A stretch of 64,000 nt of DNA from Collybia mongolica (taxonomy: Eukaryota; Basidiomycota; Agaricomycetes; Agaricales; Clitocybaceae): the NCBI GenBank assembly GCA_013420905.1, contig JAAXNY010000001.1, positions 5,208,001 through 5,272,000 on the forward strand, in the 5' to 3' direction. The notes under the pieces are model-generated. The model worked only from the letters and a program-made list of their open reading frames with translations, ran no database searches and had not been told where the DNA came from. The position numbers and the translations under genes were made by a program. Shown here in pieces: positions 21,871 to 33,914 of this stretch (the stretch's first letter is position 1; each line of letters opens with the position of its first letter).

Positions 21871-24045
21871 ATGTTATCTTTTGCGAGCCTACGAGCTGCT
21901 CGACAAACGAAAGAGTCCAAATCGTATGTAACACCGAACAATGACAGTCAACAAGTCACTACAACCCCGATTCCTTTGCAGCCTTCAACAGAAGGCCAAG
22001 AGTCAATAAAACTTGAGGCTGTGCCAGAATCTACGGTTCATGTGTTGCCTTCAAGCCTCGAAGTTCATAGATCGAGCGCCTCTGGCAGGGGATTGTGGAC
22101 CAAGATTTTATACAAGCCTGGTAAGTTTGGGGTCGACGCGACACTATTATTCTACGCATCCTCTGACTGGGTTGTTGATTAGGTGACGTCGTGTTAGCCG
22201 TGAAACCTCATATTGCAGCACTCTCAAATCAGTACCTGGATTCATACTGTTCAAATTGTTTTGGGCCCGCGCCCGAGTCTGGTCTGAGGCGGTGTACAAC
22301 ATGCAGGACAGTGTGGTACTGCAACTCTGTCAGTTTTTCACCACATGAAGATGGTTTTAGTGCTCATCATTTGATTTTACTACACAGACATGTCAAACTA
22401 AAGACTGGGTACAACACAAACGAGAATGCATTGCGCTGCAGGAGTGGTCCCAATCCGCCCCTTCGCCCGAGCTGTCAATCCCGAGCGATGCAATCAGATG
22501 TCTAGGACGAATGTTGTGGAAAATGCAGAAGCAAAAGCCTGAAAGCAATTGGGTACGTTGGGACTCAATAATTCTGTCATTCGAGACTGATGATTTAATC
22601 AGGCCAAGGAAATCAATGCTCTGCAGTCACGTCAGTGTTCCCTTTGAAACATGCCTTATTGTTCTCATCGATGTACAGACAGGTCATCTTTACAATCGTC
22701 ATCGTATGAGCTACACACCCACCTTTCGCATGCGCTCGTGCGTTACCTGGGCCTGTCATCGCCCCAAGAACTCGCTGATTTTGGACTGAATTCCTCTGGG
22801 GACCTCGTGGATGTAATTTCACGCGTGAGTTGTTGTTTCTCGACTTGCGCCACCCTCTCATCTCACGTGTATAGTTTGTCACGAACACCTTCACCATCAC
22901 AACTCCAACATTGACTCCAATAGGAGCATCAATATCTCCCGTCATCGCCTTAATTAACCACTCCTGTGATCCCAACGCTGTTGTTGTATTTCCTCGCTCC
23001 TCGGATCAGGAGCCCATGATGCAAGTCATCGCCCTCCGTCCCATGGCCCCGGGAGAAGAGGTATTTTTAGCCTGACGCACCTTCTCCTTCGCGCTCAAGC
23101 TTCTTGCAGGTCTTGACATCTTATATCGACACGACGCTTTCCAAACCCCTACGTCAGACATCTCTACAGGAAACTTACAACTTCTCTTGCCGGTGCACAC
23201 TTTGCAGCAGTACTCCTGGTGTCGACCCCCGTGAGGCCATATGGTGCCCAAAATCATGCGGAGGAACTTGTCCCCTCCCCGCTGAGGGTATGTTACTTCC
23301 GATCACTGGACGTCATTGATCTCACTGTTATACAGACGACGACCTCTCCCGATGCGTGAAATGCAAGGCCGTTGTCAAAAATGTCGATGCTATACGAGAC
23401 GCCGTCCGTGTCGGCCAAGAAGCGCTCGATAAAGCGACTGCTCTCCAATTCAAAGGTCCGTTTGACTCCCCTCCTAATCTCCAGTAACTCACCCTACTTT
23501 CATGAACAGACCCAGCCAAAGCTCAACAGCTAACAACGAACCTAACCCCAATCCTTACCTCAGCCGGCCTCACACCCTCCTCACATCCGCTCCTTGCTCT
23601 CACGCGCCTACACCAATCACTCCTTATCTCTACGTTGCCCGTGCCACTGACCCAGGATGCACTGGACGAAGCCGTCCGGGCGACGACGCGGTCGAGCACA
23701 GGGCTCGCATCCGTTCTCGCGTACGGGCACCCGGTGCGCGGGATCGCGCTGGCAGAGCTTGGGAAGATTCTCGCGGTGGATGAGCCTCAGCCGCGACAAG
23801 CAGCCAGCGCCGCAGAGGCTGCGCTGATGTACCCGCCCTCAGGGCCTGCACGGCTGAAGCTGGCGTATGAGACGCTGGTTCGAGCGACGAATGAGCTGCG
23901 TGTTGGGTTTGGGGCTAGGAATGATGGCGGGCAGATTGGGAGAGAGGCGAGAGAGAGCGCTGTGGCGCTGGAGAAGGAGATTGGTGTTTGGAAACAGGGG
24001 GTGCGAAATGTTGTAGAGGACACGCCGAAGCAGGTGGCTAAGTGA
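21871..24045 (+). CDS. SET/MYND-domain protein (SMYD-like)
   Basis: Several exons join cleanly: intron 1 is 22121-22182. After a short N-terminus comes the SET-N part (SSASGRGLWTKILYKPGDVV). Next is a MYND zinc finger (YCSNCFGPAPES, CTTCRTVWYCN, CQTKDWVQHKREC). Then comes the core SET motif INHSCDPNAVVVFP, followed by PMAPGEEVLTSYID. The post-SET cysteines are YNFSCRCTLCSS, and the C-terminal half is helical and TPR-like. SMYD proteins methylate lysines on histones or cytosolic proteins using S-adenosylmethionine; the NHSCDPN and GEEVLTSY segments form the cofactor and active-site pocket. The gene looks intact. Its stop lies 118 bp from the stop of the convergent amidase 1. Confidence 0.88.
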
Positions 24046-24162
24046 GATTAGTACATGCATACATACATAAATACATCTGTCTTAGGTTTAGAAATTGTCT
24101 ACAGTACATCAGATAACACGAGGTGGATGTCAATACGGTGAACGTCATAAACACATCTTCAG

Positions 24163-26221
24163 TTAGGTCTTCAGGTGCTCATAGGCCATGCCATCTTCTT
24201 TCAAGAATTGCTCAATGATTTTCATTCCCTCCATGACCTTCTCTTCTTCAAGTCTCTTGCCGATGACCTGGACGCCGACCGGGAGTCCGTGCACCTCGAC
24301 GGCATTGTACATTTTATACACTCCTTTTTCGATAGCATTTCTGGGTTTGAACTTCGTGGATGATGGCATTCTATCCAAGGCTGCATGGACATGTGTGATA
24401 GGAAGTACGCCAGCGGTATAATCGAGCTGTAGGGAAATCGTCAGAAATTCGAGCTACAAACGGGCGATGGAACGCAGGTAACCAAGTTGAACAGGAAAGA
24501 ATATCCACAGGCCTTGAACCCCTCTTTCATCCCATTGTGTGGTACAGCTGGCAGTGCATTCGGTACTGTGAGGACGAAGTCCAGTTCCATTTCCTGCCAC
24601 ATCTCGAACCAACGCCGGCGGTAGTCCTCCCGCTGGGCAACAAGGGGCCAGTACTCTGCCACGGTCTTCTCGTGCCACCCTTCGATAAGCCCTGCATAAA
24701 CCTCGTCGCGTCTGATGTAGCGGAGGTACCACGTATAGAGGCGCTTGATCCAGCGCGGGGTCCTGAACATGGCCATGATTTGCTGCACGCCGGCGTCGAG
24801 CGTTTCTCCCCAGCGGACGGGTGCCATAGAGGTCTTGCCTGCACCAAAATGTGAGCTTCAGAAGCAAACTTCGTGATGACGATATTAGACACACCACCGT
24901 CAGCCAAGAGAAGGTGTGCAGCAATTTTAAGGCCCTCGTAAGGGCTTGGAGGAGTGCTGGATTTTTTAAAATTAGTTAACCTTGTGATACCCCGAAGTAT
25001 GCCCGTTGACCAACATGGATACAACTTCATGACCGTGGCTTTGTAGCGCGCTGACCACTACTTCGAGCGCGCGTCTGCAAGCGGGAGAAGGTACAACAAC
25101 CTCTACACTCAATATGAAAAACATGAAGGGAAGTTGAACATACTAATACGTACCATCATCCCACATCACTCCCCACCTCACAGGTTTCTTGGATGAAAAC
25201 TCGACATTTCTCCAAGGAATGACCAAGCACTTGATAGACCGCCGTGAGTCACTTATCATCTCAGGCTAAATATATCACTTACATATTGGTCGTATTTCCA
25301 TGGCTCCATGCTCACGACCGCTTTCCAAAAAGTCTCCAAGTCCTCAAGGGTGCGAGCCATTGGTGAGCATACCTGCGGTATGCCTTCCTGCCCAGGCATG
25401 CTCGTCACGATACCCGTTTTCATAAAGCGCCCGGCGGACGCCCTAATACAATAGATGCCAGAGTAATGTGCCGGCACGCGGAGGGATCCAGCGACATCCG
25501 TCCCGATGCCGATGCGTGATCCTCCATAAGCAAGAAGGGCAGCCTCTCCGCCTGTCGAGCCACCCGGAGAATGCGTTTTCTTATGTGGGTTCGTCGTTCT
25601 CCCGAACACATCAGAATACGACTCGAAAGACAAGAGTGTCATGGGGAGATTCGTCTTCACGAACGGCACAGCGCCGGCGTCACGTAAGAGCCGCACTAAT
25701 GGCGAATCCTTCTGGTGCTTTTTCCCAACCAAAGCCGAATATCCAATACACGCGTCCCACCCCGCGACACCCACCATCTGTTTAGATGGCTTTTCGTTAA
25801 TTGAAGCCACGATCCTGAAAGAGGGATACACACGTCCTTGAGGCTAACGGGTATCCCAGCTAATGGCCCTTGTCTGTTGCACTCCTTCGCCCACACCTCG
25901 GCTGACGATATCATAATTTCTGTAAGACAGTTTGTCTCGGCATGAGCCTTGAGAGCCTTCTTGCCATATGCCGTTAAGATGTCCCCAGGTTCCGTCCGTC
26001 CAGCTTGAACATTCGCCACCAGAATCGCTATTGGCTGTTCGAGAATCACGTTGTCTCTGCTCTCCAAGGATTCACGATACCGTGCATCGAGGTCCATTAT
26101 ACGCTGACGACGCTCTTCCTGCTTGTTTCCGCTGTTCAGCAAAATGTGAATCGACACGCTCAATATAGACGAGTTTCGAACCGTACCATGTGTTTCGATG
26201 GGCGAGGTTAAGAAACGACAT
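24163..26221 (-). CDS. Amidase-signature hydrolase 1 (acetamidase-like)
   Basis: Exon 1 is tiny (ATG at 26221; MSFLNLAHRNT), spliced to KQEERRQRIMDLDARYRESL. The amidase triad is visible. The lysine is in GIPVSLKD. The cis-serine segment is HSPGGSTGGEAALLAYGG, with Thr in place of the second Ser of the usual GGSSGG. The nucleophile is in GIGTDVAGSLRVPAHYSG. Later landmarks are WGVMWDDG, the DFVLTVPNALPAVPHNGMKE block, LDYTAGVLPITHV and HGLPVGVQVIGKRLEEEKV. The enzyme hydrolyses amide bonds; the substrate is unknown. It is the tandem neighbour and close paralogue of amidase 2. A TATATA box lies about 50 bp upstream of the start. Confidence 0.87.
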
Positions 26222-26548
26222 GAGCCTGCCCTGCAATTCAATGGTGGTAAGGAATAAGCCCCGGAATTACGTATATAAGGTCTTCATCAGCTAAAAAATC
26301 GTATAGGGTCGTCCGGATCCCCGGCTAACAGTCAGTTCGCCTGCGAGACGCTCATCCAAATGGTACAAGAGAAACGACGTGGACAGGAGGTATCAACACG
26401 TGGATATGGATGCAAGAGGTCTAAAATGCCGGCAAGGAGCTGGGTAGCTAATCATGTAAAATTGGTATAAATTCCGCGTCATATACATACAAAGTTCGTT
26501 TGGTGCAGATCCCTTGTTTGGACTTCAATAGGAGAATACCGGGCGCGG
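26222..26548. promoter_or_regulatory. Amidase 1 promoter with TATA-like box; amidase 2 3' flank
   Basis: On the minus strand, TATATAC at about 26272-26278 lies about 50 bp upstream of the amidase 1 ATG. No other feature was recognised in this 327-bp gap. Confidence 0.4.
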
Positions 26549-28589
26549 TCAAGTCTTCAAGAGCTCATAGGCCATTCCATCGTCTCTCAAAAGTTGTTCG
26601 ATAATCTTCATTCCCGCCATGACCTTCTCTTCCTCGAGTCGCTTCCCGATAACCTGGACGCCCACCGGGAGCCCATGCATTCTAACAGAGTCGTACATCT
26701 TGTATGATCCCTTTTCAATACTGTTCCTAGCCTTGAATTTGGGAGATGACGGGATCTTATCCACCAATGCATCAACATGTGTGATTGGGAGCACACCAGC
26801 AGAATAGTCCAGCTAGTTAAATGGAATGATCAATATAATCAAGGACGGACGTCAATGCGCGGCTTACTAGATTGAACAGGAAGGTATAGCCACAAGCCTT
26901 AAATCCTTCTTTCATTCCGTTGTGTGGTACGGCCGGCAGGGCATTCGGCACCGTCAGCACGAAATCCAGTTCGTCGCGCTGCCACATCTCGAACCAGCGC
27001 CTGCGATAGTCCTCCCGCTGAGCGATAAGAGGCCAGTACTCGGCCACGTTTTTCTCATGCCACCCTTCGACGAGCCCTGCGTAGACCTCGTCGCGCTTGA
27101 TGTACCGGAGGTACCATGTATAGAGGTGCTTGACCCAGCGAGGCATACTGAACATTGTCATAGCTTGCCGCATACCGACATCGTTCGATTCTCCCCAGCG
27201 TTTGGGTGCTACAGAGGCTTTTCCTGAATGGTGTCACATCAGTTAGACGTTTAATATGTGCTATGCAAAGCCCTAGACGAACCACCATCAGCCATGAGCA
27301 GGTGTGCAGCAATCTTCAGGCCCTCGTAAGGGCTCGGAGGGGTACTGATTGCTCATGAGTCAACCGTCAAGCGCAGTAAAGTCATGTACGAACATGTTTA
27401 TGACGTCGTGCCCGTGGTTACGGAGGGCCTTGACAACAGTTTCAAGTGCCCGTTTACAAGCAGGGGACGGTGCCACGACATCTACACACAGATATGAGAA
27501 GTCTAAAAGGAAGGAGATATGTATATGTGTACCGTCGTCCCACATCACACCCCACTTTATCGGTTTCTCGGAAGAGAACTCGATGCTCCTCCACGGCATT
27601 ACCAAGCACTTGGTATCTCAGAATTAGAAGATGTACTTCTCAGTTCAGATACGGTACGTACAGAATGATCATACCTCCAAGGTTCCATGCTAACGATTGC
27701 TTTCCAGAATGTCTCGAGATCTTCAAGGGTACGTGCCATAGGCGAGTACACAGGGGCCACCCCTTCCTGTCCAGGCATGCTCGTTGAATTTCCCATTTTC
27801 ATGAAACGGCCAACGGATGCCCTGATAGCATATACTCCGGAGTAATGGGCGGGTGTACGAACGGATCCAGCTACGTCTGTGCCAATACCAATCCGTGAGC
27901 CACCATAAGCAAGAAGAGCAGCCTCTCCTCCCGTCGAGCCGCCTGGAGAGTGCGTTATCTTGTGTGGATTCGTCGTTCGTCCAAACAAGTCTGAGTTCGA
28001 CTCGAAACTAAGGAGTGTAATAGGGACATTCGTCTTCACGAATGGTACCGCTCCGGCATCCCGCAATAGTCGCACTAAAGGCGCATCCTTCTCGTGCTTC
28101 TTCCCCACCCAAGCCGAGTATCCAATACACGCATCCCACCCAGCGACGCCCACGGTCTTGCGAAGCAGGTTATTCACAGTTAAGAAACATTGCAACACTC
28201 ACATCCTTGAGACTGATGGGCATCCCAGCCAACGGTCCTTGTCTATTGCACTCCTTCGCCCATGTCGCGGCCGACGATATCATGATTTCTGTAAGACAGT
28301 TCGTCGCCGCGTGGGCTTTAAGTGCTTTCTTGCCATAAGCTGTCAGGATGTCGCCAGGGTCCGTCTGTCCTTTTTGAACGCTAGCCACCAGATCTGCTAC
28401 TGGCTGTTCGAGTATTGCAATATCCTTACTCCCCAAGGCTTCGTGATATCGTGGATCAAGGTTCGCAACCACCTGCCTTCGCTCTTGCTGTTTAGTTCTG
28501 CTGTTGTTGAGAGGTTCATTAGCTCTTCAGTTGAAAGTAAGGAATATTCCTCACCATGCTTTCCAGTGAAATAGATTGGGGAAAAACAT
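26549..28589 (-). CDS. Amidase-signature hydrolase 2 (acetamidase-like)
   Basis: Same exon layout as amidase 1. Exon 1 begins MFFPNLFHWKA (ATG at 28589) and splices to KQQERRQVVANLDPRY. The triad lysine is in GMPISLKD, the cis-serine segment in HSPGGSTGGEAALLAYGG, and the nucleophile in GIGTDVAGSVRTPAHYSG. The end reads LDYSAGVLPITHV, then HGLPVGVQVIGKRLEEEKV, and AYELLKT. Strong residue identity with amidase 1 along the whole length shows a tandem duplication. A difference beside the active-site entrance (ASVGRFMKMGNSTSMPG here against ASAGRFMKTGIVTSMPG) could shift substrate range (inference). The gene appears intact. Confidence 0.87.
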
Positions 28590-29082
28590 GGGGAAGGACT
28601 ACGCAAGGTTAGCTCCTCGTGCGATTGAGCGGGAGAAAAGAGAGAAGCGCATTGCGGGGCACATGATGTATATTATAAACATAACCGAAGATTAATGTAG
28701 ATCTGGATAGTCAAACGAATCAACTGCAACCTGCCTTCAGTGGTTAAACTGCAGTAGAAAGTTTTCAGAATATCACACTTTTGACCAAGGTGGAAAACGG
28801 TTGTATTAGAATTAAATTGATGTGAAAGGTCAAATGATAATAAGAGGTAAATGGAAAAAGACGACAGATAACAGATGGGAGAAAAGAAAACATTTAGAGA
28901 CCGAGAAAACTTAAAATGGTTTAAAGCGAAAATTGATAAATCATATTAGATTTATTATTCAACGTAAAGAGTGGTGATGAAAAAGGAGGGAATATAAAAT
29001 TATCAAAATCCAATGTCCAATGGAAATAGTAAAGACAGCATACAGTAACGACAGTGTGTTGAAATATACTCAATAATTCTTT
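28590..29082. other. AT-rich spacer between amidase 2 and the repetitive secreted protein
   Basis: No gene seen. It holds the amidase 2 promoter (an AT-rich TATAAT-like stretch on the minus strand near 28665-28680) and the 3' region of the repetitive gene. Confidence 0.45.
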
Positions 29083-31102
29083 CTAATCCAAATCATTGTG
29101 TTTGGACCACTTCCTATCGTCCCACTTCTTATCCCACTTCTTATCATCCCACTTCTTATCATCCCAATTCTTCTTCCCATCCCACTTCTTCTCGTCCCAC
29201 TTCTTATCATCCCCCTTATTCTTCCCATCCCATTTCTTGTCATCCCATTTATGCCCCTTTCTCGAATTCCATTTGTCGTATTTCTTGGAGTCCCAATGGT
29301 GCCATTTATCATCTTTCCCTTTAGAATTCCATTTATCGTCCCACTTTTTATCCCATTTGTCCTTGGGGTTCCATTTATCATCTTTGTGCGAATCCCATTT
29401 ATCACCTTTCTTAGGATATTTCTTGTCATCCCAATCTTTATGATCCCACTTATTACCCTTAGTATAACCTTTCCAGGGAAAACCAGGGAAAGGTTTCGGG
29501 AACCTATCATGGTCTTTTCCCCCAGAACCATCATGTCGACCAGGACCATCGTGTCGCCCAGGACCATCGTGCCGCCCAGGACCATCGTGACGATCAGGAC
29601 CGTCATGTCGACCAGGACCGTCATGTCGACCAGGACCGTCATGTCGACCAGGACCGTCATGTCGACCAGGACCGTCATGTCGACCAGGACCATCGCCTCG
29701 ACCAGGACTATTATCACGACCATCGCCTCGACCGGGGCTTTTGCCTCGGCCCGGCCCATCACCTCGTCCAGGACCATCGCCTCGACCAGGACTTTTATCA
29801 CGTCCAGGACCGTTATCGCGACCAGGTGTATTATCACGACCAGAATCTCGACCAGGACTTCTGCCTCGGCCAGGACCATCACCACGGCCAGGACCATCAC
29901 CACGACCAGGCCCATCGCCTCGGCCAGGACTTTCATGGCGACCTGGACCATGACCATAACCATTACCGCGACCAGGACCATCACCTCGGCCAGGACTGTT
30001 ATCGCGACCGGGCCCACGACCAGGACTCTTATCTCGTCCAGGACCGTCACCACGACCAGGACTGTTGCCGCGACCAGGACCGCGACCGGGACTTTTGCCT
30101 CGCCCCGGCCCATCACCTCGACCGGGACTGTTGCCGCGACCAGGACCACGACCAGGACTATTGCCGCGTCCAGGACCACGACCAGGGCTATTACCTCGCC
30201 CAGGTCCGTTATTTCCAGGATTATTATTTCCCGGTCCGTTACTTCCAGGACCGTTATTGCCAGGCCCGCTACTTCCTGGACCGTTATTTCCTGGACCATG
30301 ATTTCCAGGGCTGTTATTTCCAGGACCGCCAGGTCCATTATTTCCGGGGCCGTTGTTTCCCGAACCGTTGTTGCCAGGTCCATTATTTCCGGAACCTCCA
30401 GGGCCATTATTTCCTGGACTATTATTGCCAGGACCGTTAGGACCATTATTTCCAGGGCCGTTATTTCCTGACCCGTTATTGCCAGGTCCATTATTGTTAC
30501 CAGGATTGTTGCTTCCAGGACCGTTGCTTCCAGGACTGTTACTTCCAGGACCGTTGCTTCCAGGGCCGTTATTACCAGGATTGTTGCTTCCAGGACCGTT
30601 GCTTCCAGGACCGTTATTACCAGGATTGTTGCTTCCAGGACCGTTGCTTCCAGGACCGTTGTTACCAGGATTGTTGCTTCCAGGACCGTTGCTTCCAGGA
30701 CCGTTGTTACCAGGATTGTTGCTTCCTGGTCCGTTGCTTCCAGGTCCGTTGTTACCAGGATTGTTGCTTCCAGGTCCGTTGCTTCCGGGGCTATTACTTC
30801 CAGGACCGTTGCTTCCGGGACCGTTGTTTATTGGACCATTGCTTCCAGGCCCGTTGTTTCCAGGACCATTGCTTCCTGGGCCATTACTTCCGGGACCGTT
30901 ACTACCAGGCCCATTATTACCACCTACACCACCAGCGTTGTTTCCACCGTTAGGGGGACCAGCTCTCCGCTAGTATGGTCTTTAGTAAGGAAAGGTTGAA
31001 CGGAAAACGATAAAATACCTGAAGAGCTACGCCAGTTTCTGGGATAGGCTGAGTTGTGGCCAACCCGAGTACAGCAGTGAGTACAAAAATTTGCAACTTC
31101 AT
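29083..31102 (-). CDS. Secreted repetitive Gly-Pro-Asn / Arg-Gly-Asp / Trp-Lys-Asp protein
   Basis: The ATG is at 31102. Exon 1 encodes the signal peptide [20 protein letters not shown] and ends at VALQ. One intron ends at TACTAG, and exon 2 opens [11 protein letters not shown]. The rest, about 625 residues, stays open with no Met to start a detectable frame. Three zones follow: [19 protein letters not shown] pentads (about 30950-30200), [20 protein letters not shown] repeats (about 30200-29520) and a C-terminal block rich in K, W and D with units like KKWDDKKW and DKWNSK, ending HNDLD. Collagen-like G-P spacing, many RGD triplets and cationic-aromatic tails suggest a cell-wall or matrix protein (inference). 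A dibasic RR after the intron could be a Kex2 site. Confidence 0.8.
29583..29700 (-). repeat. Six-codon tandem repeat (18-bp unit, HDGPGR)
   Basis: The plus-strand word CATGTCGACCAGGACCGT recurs nearly perfectly about six times. It encodes HDGPGR repeats in the secreted protein. The low divergence implies recent expansion. Confidence 0.85.
30497..30800 (-). repeat. 45-bp tandem repeat array (15-codon unit)
   Basis: About six near-identical units encode [15 protein letters not shown] on the minus strand. On the plus strand the unit contains TTGTTACCAGGATTGTTGCT. Copies differ mostly at third positions. Confidence 0.85.
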
Positions 31103-33914
31103 GTCGAGAGCGATTAGATGGAGTGTATGAGGGTGAAGGGCTCAGTAAACTGTGCTGAGCATCTGTGAACGACATGGGCACGCTTTTAAACACAGAAAAG
31201 GAGAACATCGCGAGTGCGGGAGGTCAAGACAAGAACGGGGACTTCGACAAAAATTCGAAGGCGCCCATGCTGCAAGGTCTCATACATGTGGGGCGGGGGT
31301 CCGAGATCTGCAACTTTTGGGTGGGTTTCCGCCATTCTGTCTCAGTCGACGTGCTTGGAGGACCTATTTTCGAACCCACTTATCGTTTTCGCATGATAAA
31401 AAGATGGTGCGCCCCACACAAAGCCGTGACCATCGACCTCCTGGAGACCCTATTCGATGTTAATCGAAGACTGATCGGTTTTCCAAAGGAAAGCTTAAGC
31501 ACACCAAGTAAGATGTCTCTGGTGTTGCCTTTGACCGCGCCAGAACCTAGGTTATTTTTGGGTACGACCCCCGATTTTTTCTCTAAGCATTGCGGAATTG
31601 GGGTCGTTCGACCGCCGTTTGGACATTCTAGGGCGTGCGCGCGAATATAGGAGTCTCCGGACCACGATGTACACATGAGACCAGGCTTAGATCCACCTTT
31701 CAGCACTTCAAAAACCGCTGGGCAAACCCTCAGTTTTCGGACAAGAGTTGAGCACCGGTCATGGTATCCCGTTAGGTCGTAGTGGCAGAATTATGGAAGG
31801 TGAGAATCTTTTGACGCGGAACCACTTGAAAAAAAAAAGCCCCTTGTAAGATTATCCATGCCAGAAAATATCGCGCGCTGGCTCTTCAGAGGTACGTGTC
31901 GACATCGTTTTTGGAGGTATTAGGAGAATAGAGTTCGAAAAAGGAGTCAACAGACTGAGTTTGAATTACAAGTCCGATCCATACACAACGCGATGCGAAA
32001 TAGGGGTTAGTAACTAACAGGTTACTAACAAGGCAGCTTCGGAGGGGGTTATTCACAGACGTTAGTAACATGTTAAAATTTGTTAGAAATGTTATTTAAC
32101 ACTGTTAATAATTGTTAATAATTGTGAAAAAATCCCTCCCCCTACCAATCCCAGTTAGGCCCTTCCCCTTCATCTTCCTGCAATATATCTGGCCCTGTTA
32201 CTTTCTTCTGAGTGATATTAACCTCTCCTGAACTCTCTGAGAACATATTAACAAAAATTGGAGATGTAAGATCAGTCAAGTAAGGTTTTTAGAGTTTGTA
32301 AGACTATGCATGAGGCAGAAAGCCATGATGATGATGATGCTAGGTCATAGTGTTAGAGCAATATGAGAAAAATTGTGATTTCTATAATTTTCCAATGATC
32401 TTTCAGAGGCTAGGTGAAAAATCTGGATCAAATCACCCAAAGTTGCCCAAAACTGTCCAGATAAACTGAGCAAAAAGTGGGATTATGCCATTACCATGCA
32501 GTCCTGAGGATGGTTAGTGATTAATCATCAATAGGAATTAATAGATACAAATGATCTGTGAGACTGCTTTTTAATTTGGTCATCAACAATATTTAACATA
32601 CCCTTTTGAGCAAATTAGTAACTAACATGTTACTAACCTGTTAGAAACTATGATGTTAATAAATAAGGAATTTCTTCCGGAACCCTAACATTGCGAAACC
32701 AAAGTCAATGGAGGTGAGTACTGACTTAAATCAATTCTCCCAAGCAAGAGCTCATGGCTCAATACTGTATTCAATTTAGGCTAAACTAGGTAACTTTATC
32801 AAGGTCAAGGTGGTAACGCAGTGAACGGTTCGCGAGAACACTACCCTTTGTGCTAACGCAACAATATCGGGACATGAACTATGACACGAGCAGCGCGAAA
32901 AGGCACATACCTGGCACTACTTCAGCGCGCGCCCTACCCGACTCTGATTTCCCCACATAAAATCTAGAGTTCATCGACGCCCACGGTTAAGAATCACCAA
33001 GAGAGATCGACAGTTTTATCCCGGCCTCCATCACCCCATTTTGTCCTGTCGTCCCGAGTTGTTTCTCGCTCTTCCCTCGCCCTACCCGTTGAGAAATCAG
33101 TCAGGTTTCATGTATATAACCTAGACCCTTTCGCAAGCGTTCTCCGGAGAAACGCAGATATCTCCCAAACACGTCACCATTGTGCGACTGTAATATGATC
33201 TGCGAACACTAGGAGCCCCGTACCAAGATTGATATTATCAAAAACGTCGTTTTAGTCGTGTCTGAAATTGTTCAAGTGCAGATGATGGGTATCACGCCGT
33301 GAGATGTCGGAAGGCGAGCGGGCTGGTCAGCTGGGCGCAACGGCAGAAGGAATTCGATGATAACATCAAGACTATCTCTATTGAGGATACATACGCCTAT
33401 TTTCGGTGCCATTGGTCGGTTCACAAAGGCCACGGGACCTATGCAGTTTCCATTGAGATCATATGGAACGATGCCAACGAGGAGGTTGGCCCTGTGCTTG
33501 CTTGGCCTGGGTGAATATGGTATTGATTTATTTTCGTACCTTCCGGAATGATATCGATTAATTTTTTGAGCGCGGAAGCTATACTGTACGTGTACCAGCG
33601 TTATTGGGTGATTCTTATAATGGCGCAATCGCTGTCCTGTCATCGCCACTTCCGTCTTCTTGTATTTCTGCCTTTAGCACCATGGAAGCTTGTGATTGGA
33701 TAGAATGGAGTCCAAGGTACTAGCATTTTTCAAAGTTGATCAATGAAGCTAATGATCAAAGAACGAGGAGGACTTTCACAATTATAATTAATGCGGTCAC
33801 GCCGTGACGTGACTTGATTATGGTCAACCTCGACGCCGCCACCGACGGCGCTTGAGTCAGCGCCAACCTGACCAGAAACTTGCTGGTCAATTTCCTTTCT
33901 TTTTCGTTGCAAAC
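31103..33914. other. Gene-poor region with unassigned frames and inverted-repeat DNA
   Basis: Directly upstream of the repetitive gene, a 161-codon plus frame (31165-31650) and an overlapping minus frame (31706-31380) were seen. Neither carries a recognised domain. 31770-32700 is AT-rich. At 33299-33514 a frame reads FDDNIKTISIEDTYAYFRC and YAVSIEIIWNDANEEVG, possibly an exon of an unrecognised gene. The right end is the TFIIA promoter. Confidence 0.4.
32061..32641. repeat. Candidate small inverted-repeat element (GTTAGTAACATGTTA ends)
   Basis: GTTAGTAACATGTTA at 32061-32075 has an inverted counterpart, TAACATGTTACTAAC, near 32624-32638. A related TTAGTAACTAACAGGTTACT word lies just left at about 32009-32028. 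Tips and target duplication are unresolved. The interior of about 580 bp is AT-rich and non-coding, as in MITEs. Confidence 0.45.

Noticed and set aside
23502..24060. Several minus and plus frames over the 3' part of the SET/MYND gene.
   Set aside because: GC-rich coding DNA leaves alternative frames open; only the SET/MYND frame joins to the upstream domains.
29070..30491. 473-codon minus frame of Ile/Val/Met-rich repeats as the gene product.
   Set aside because: It is a phase-shifted reading of the GPG repeats, lacks a signal peptide, and does not connect to the conserved-looking exon 1.
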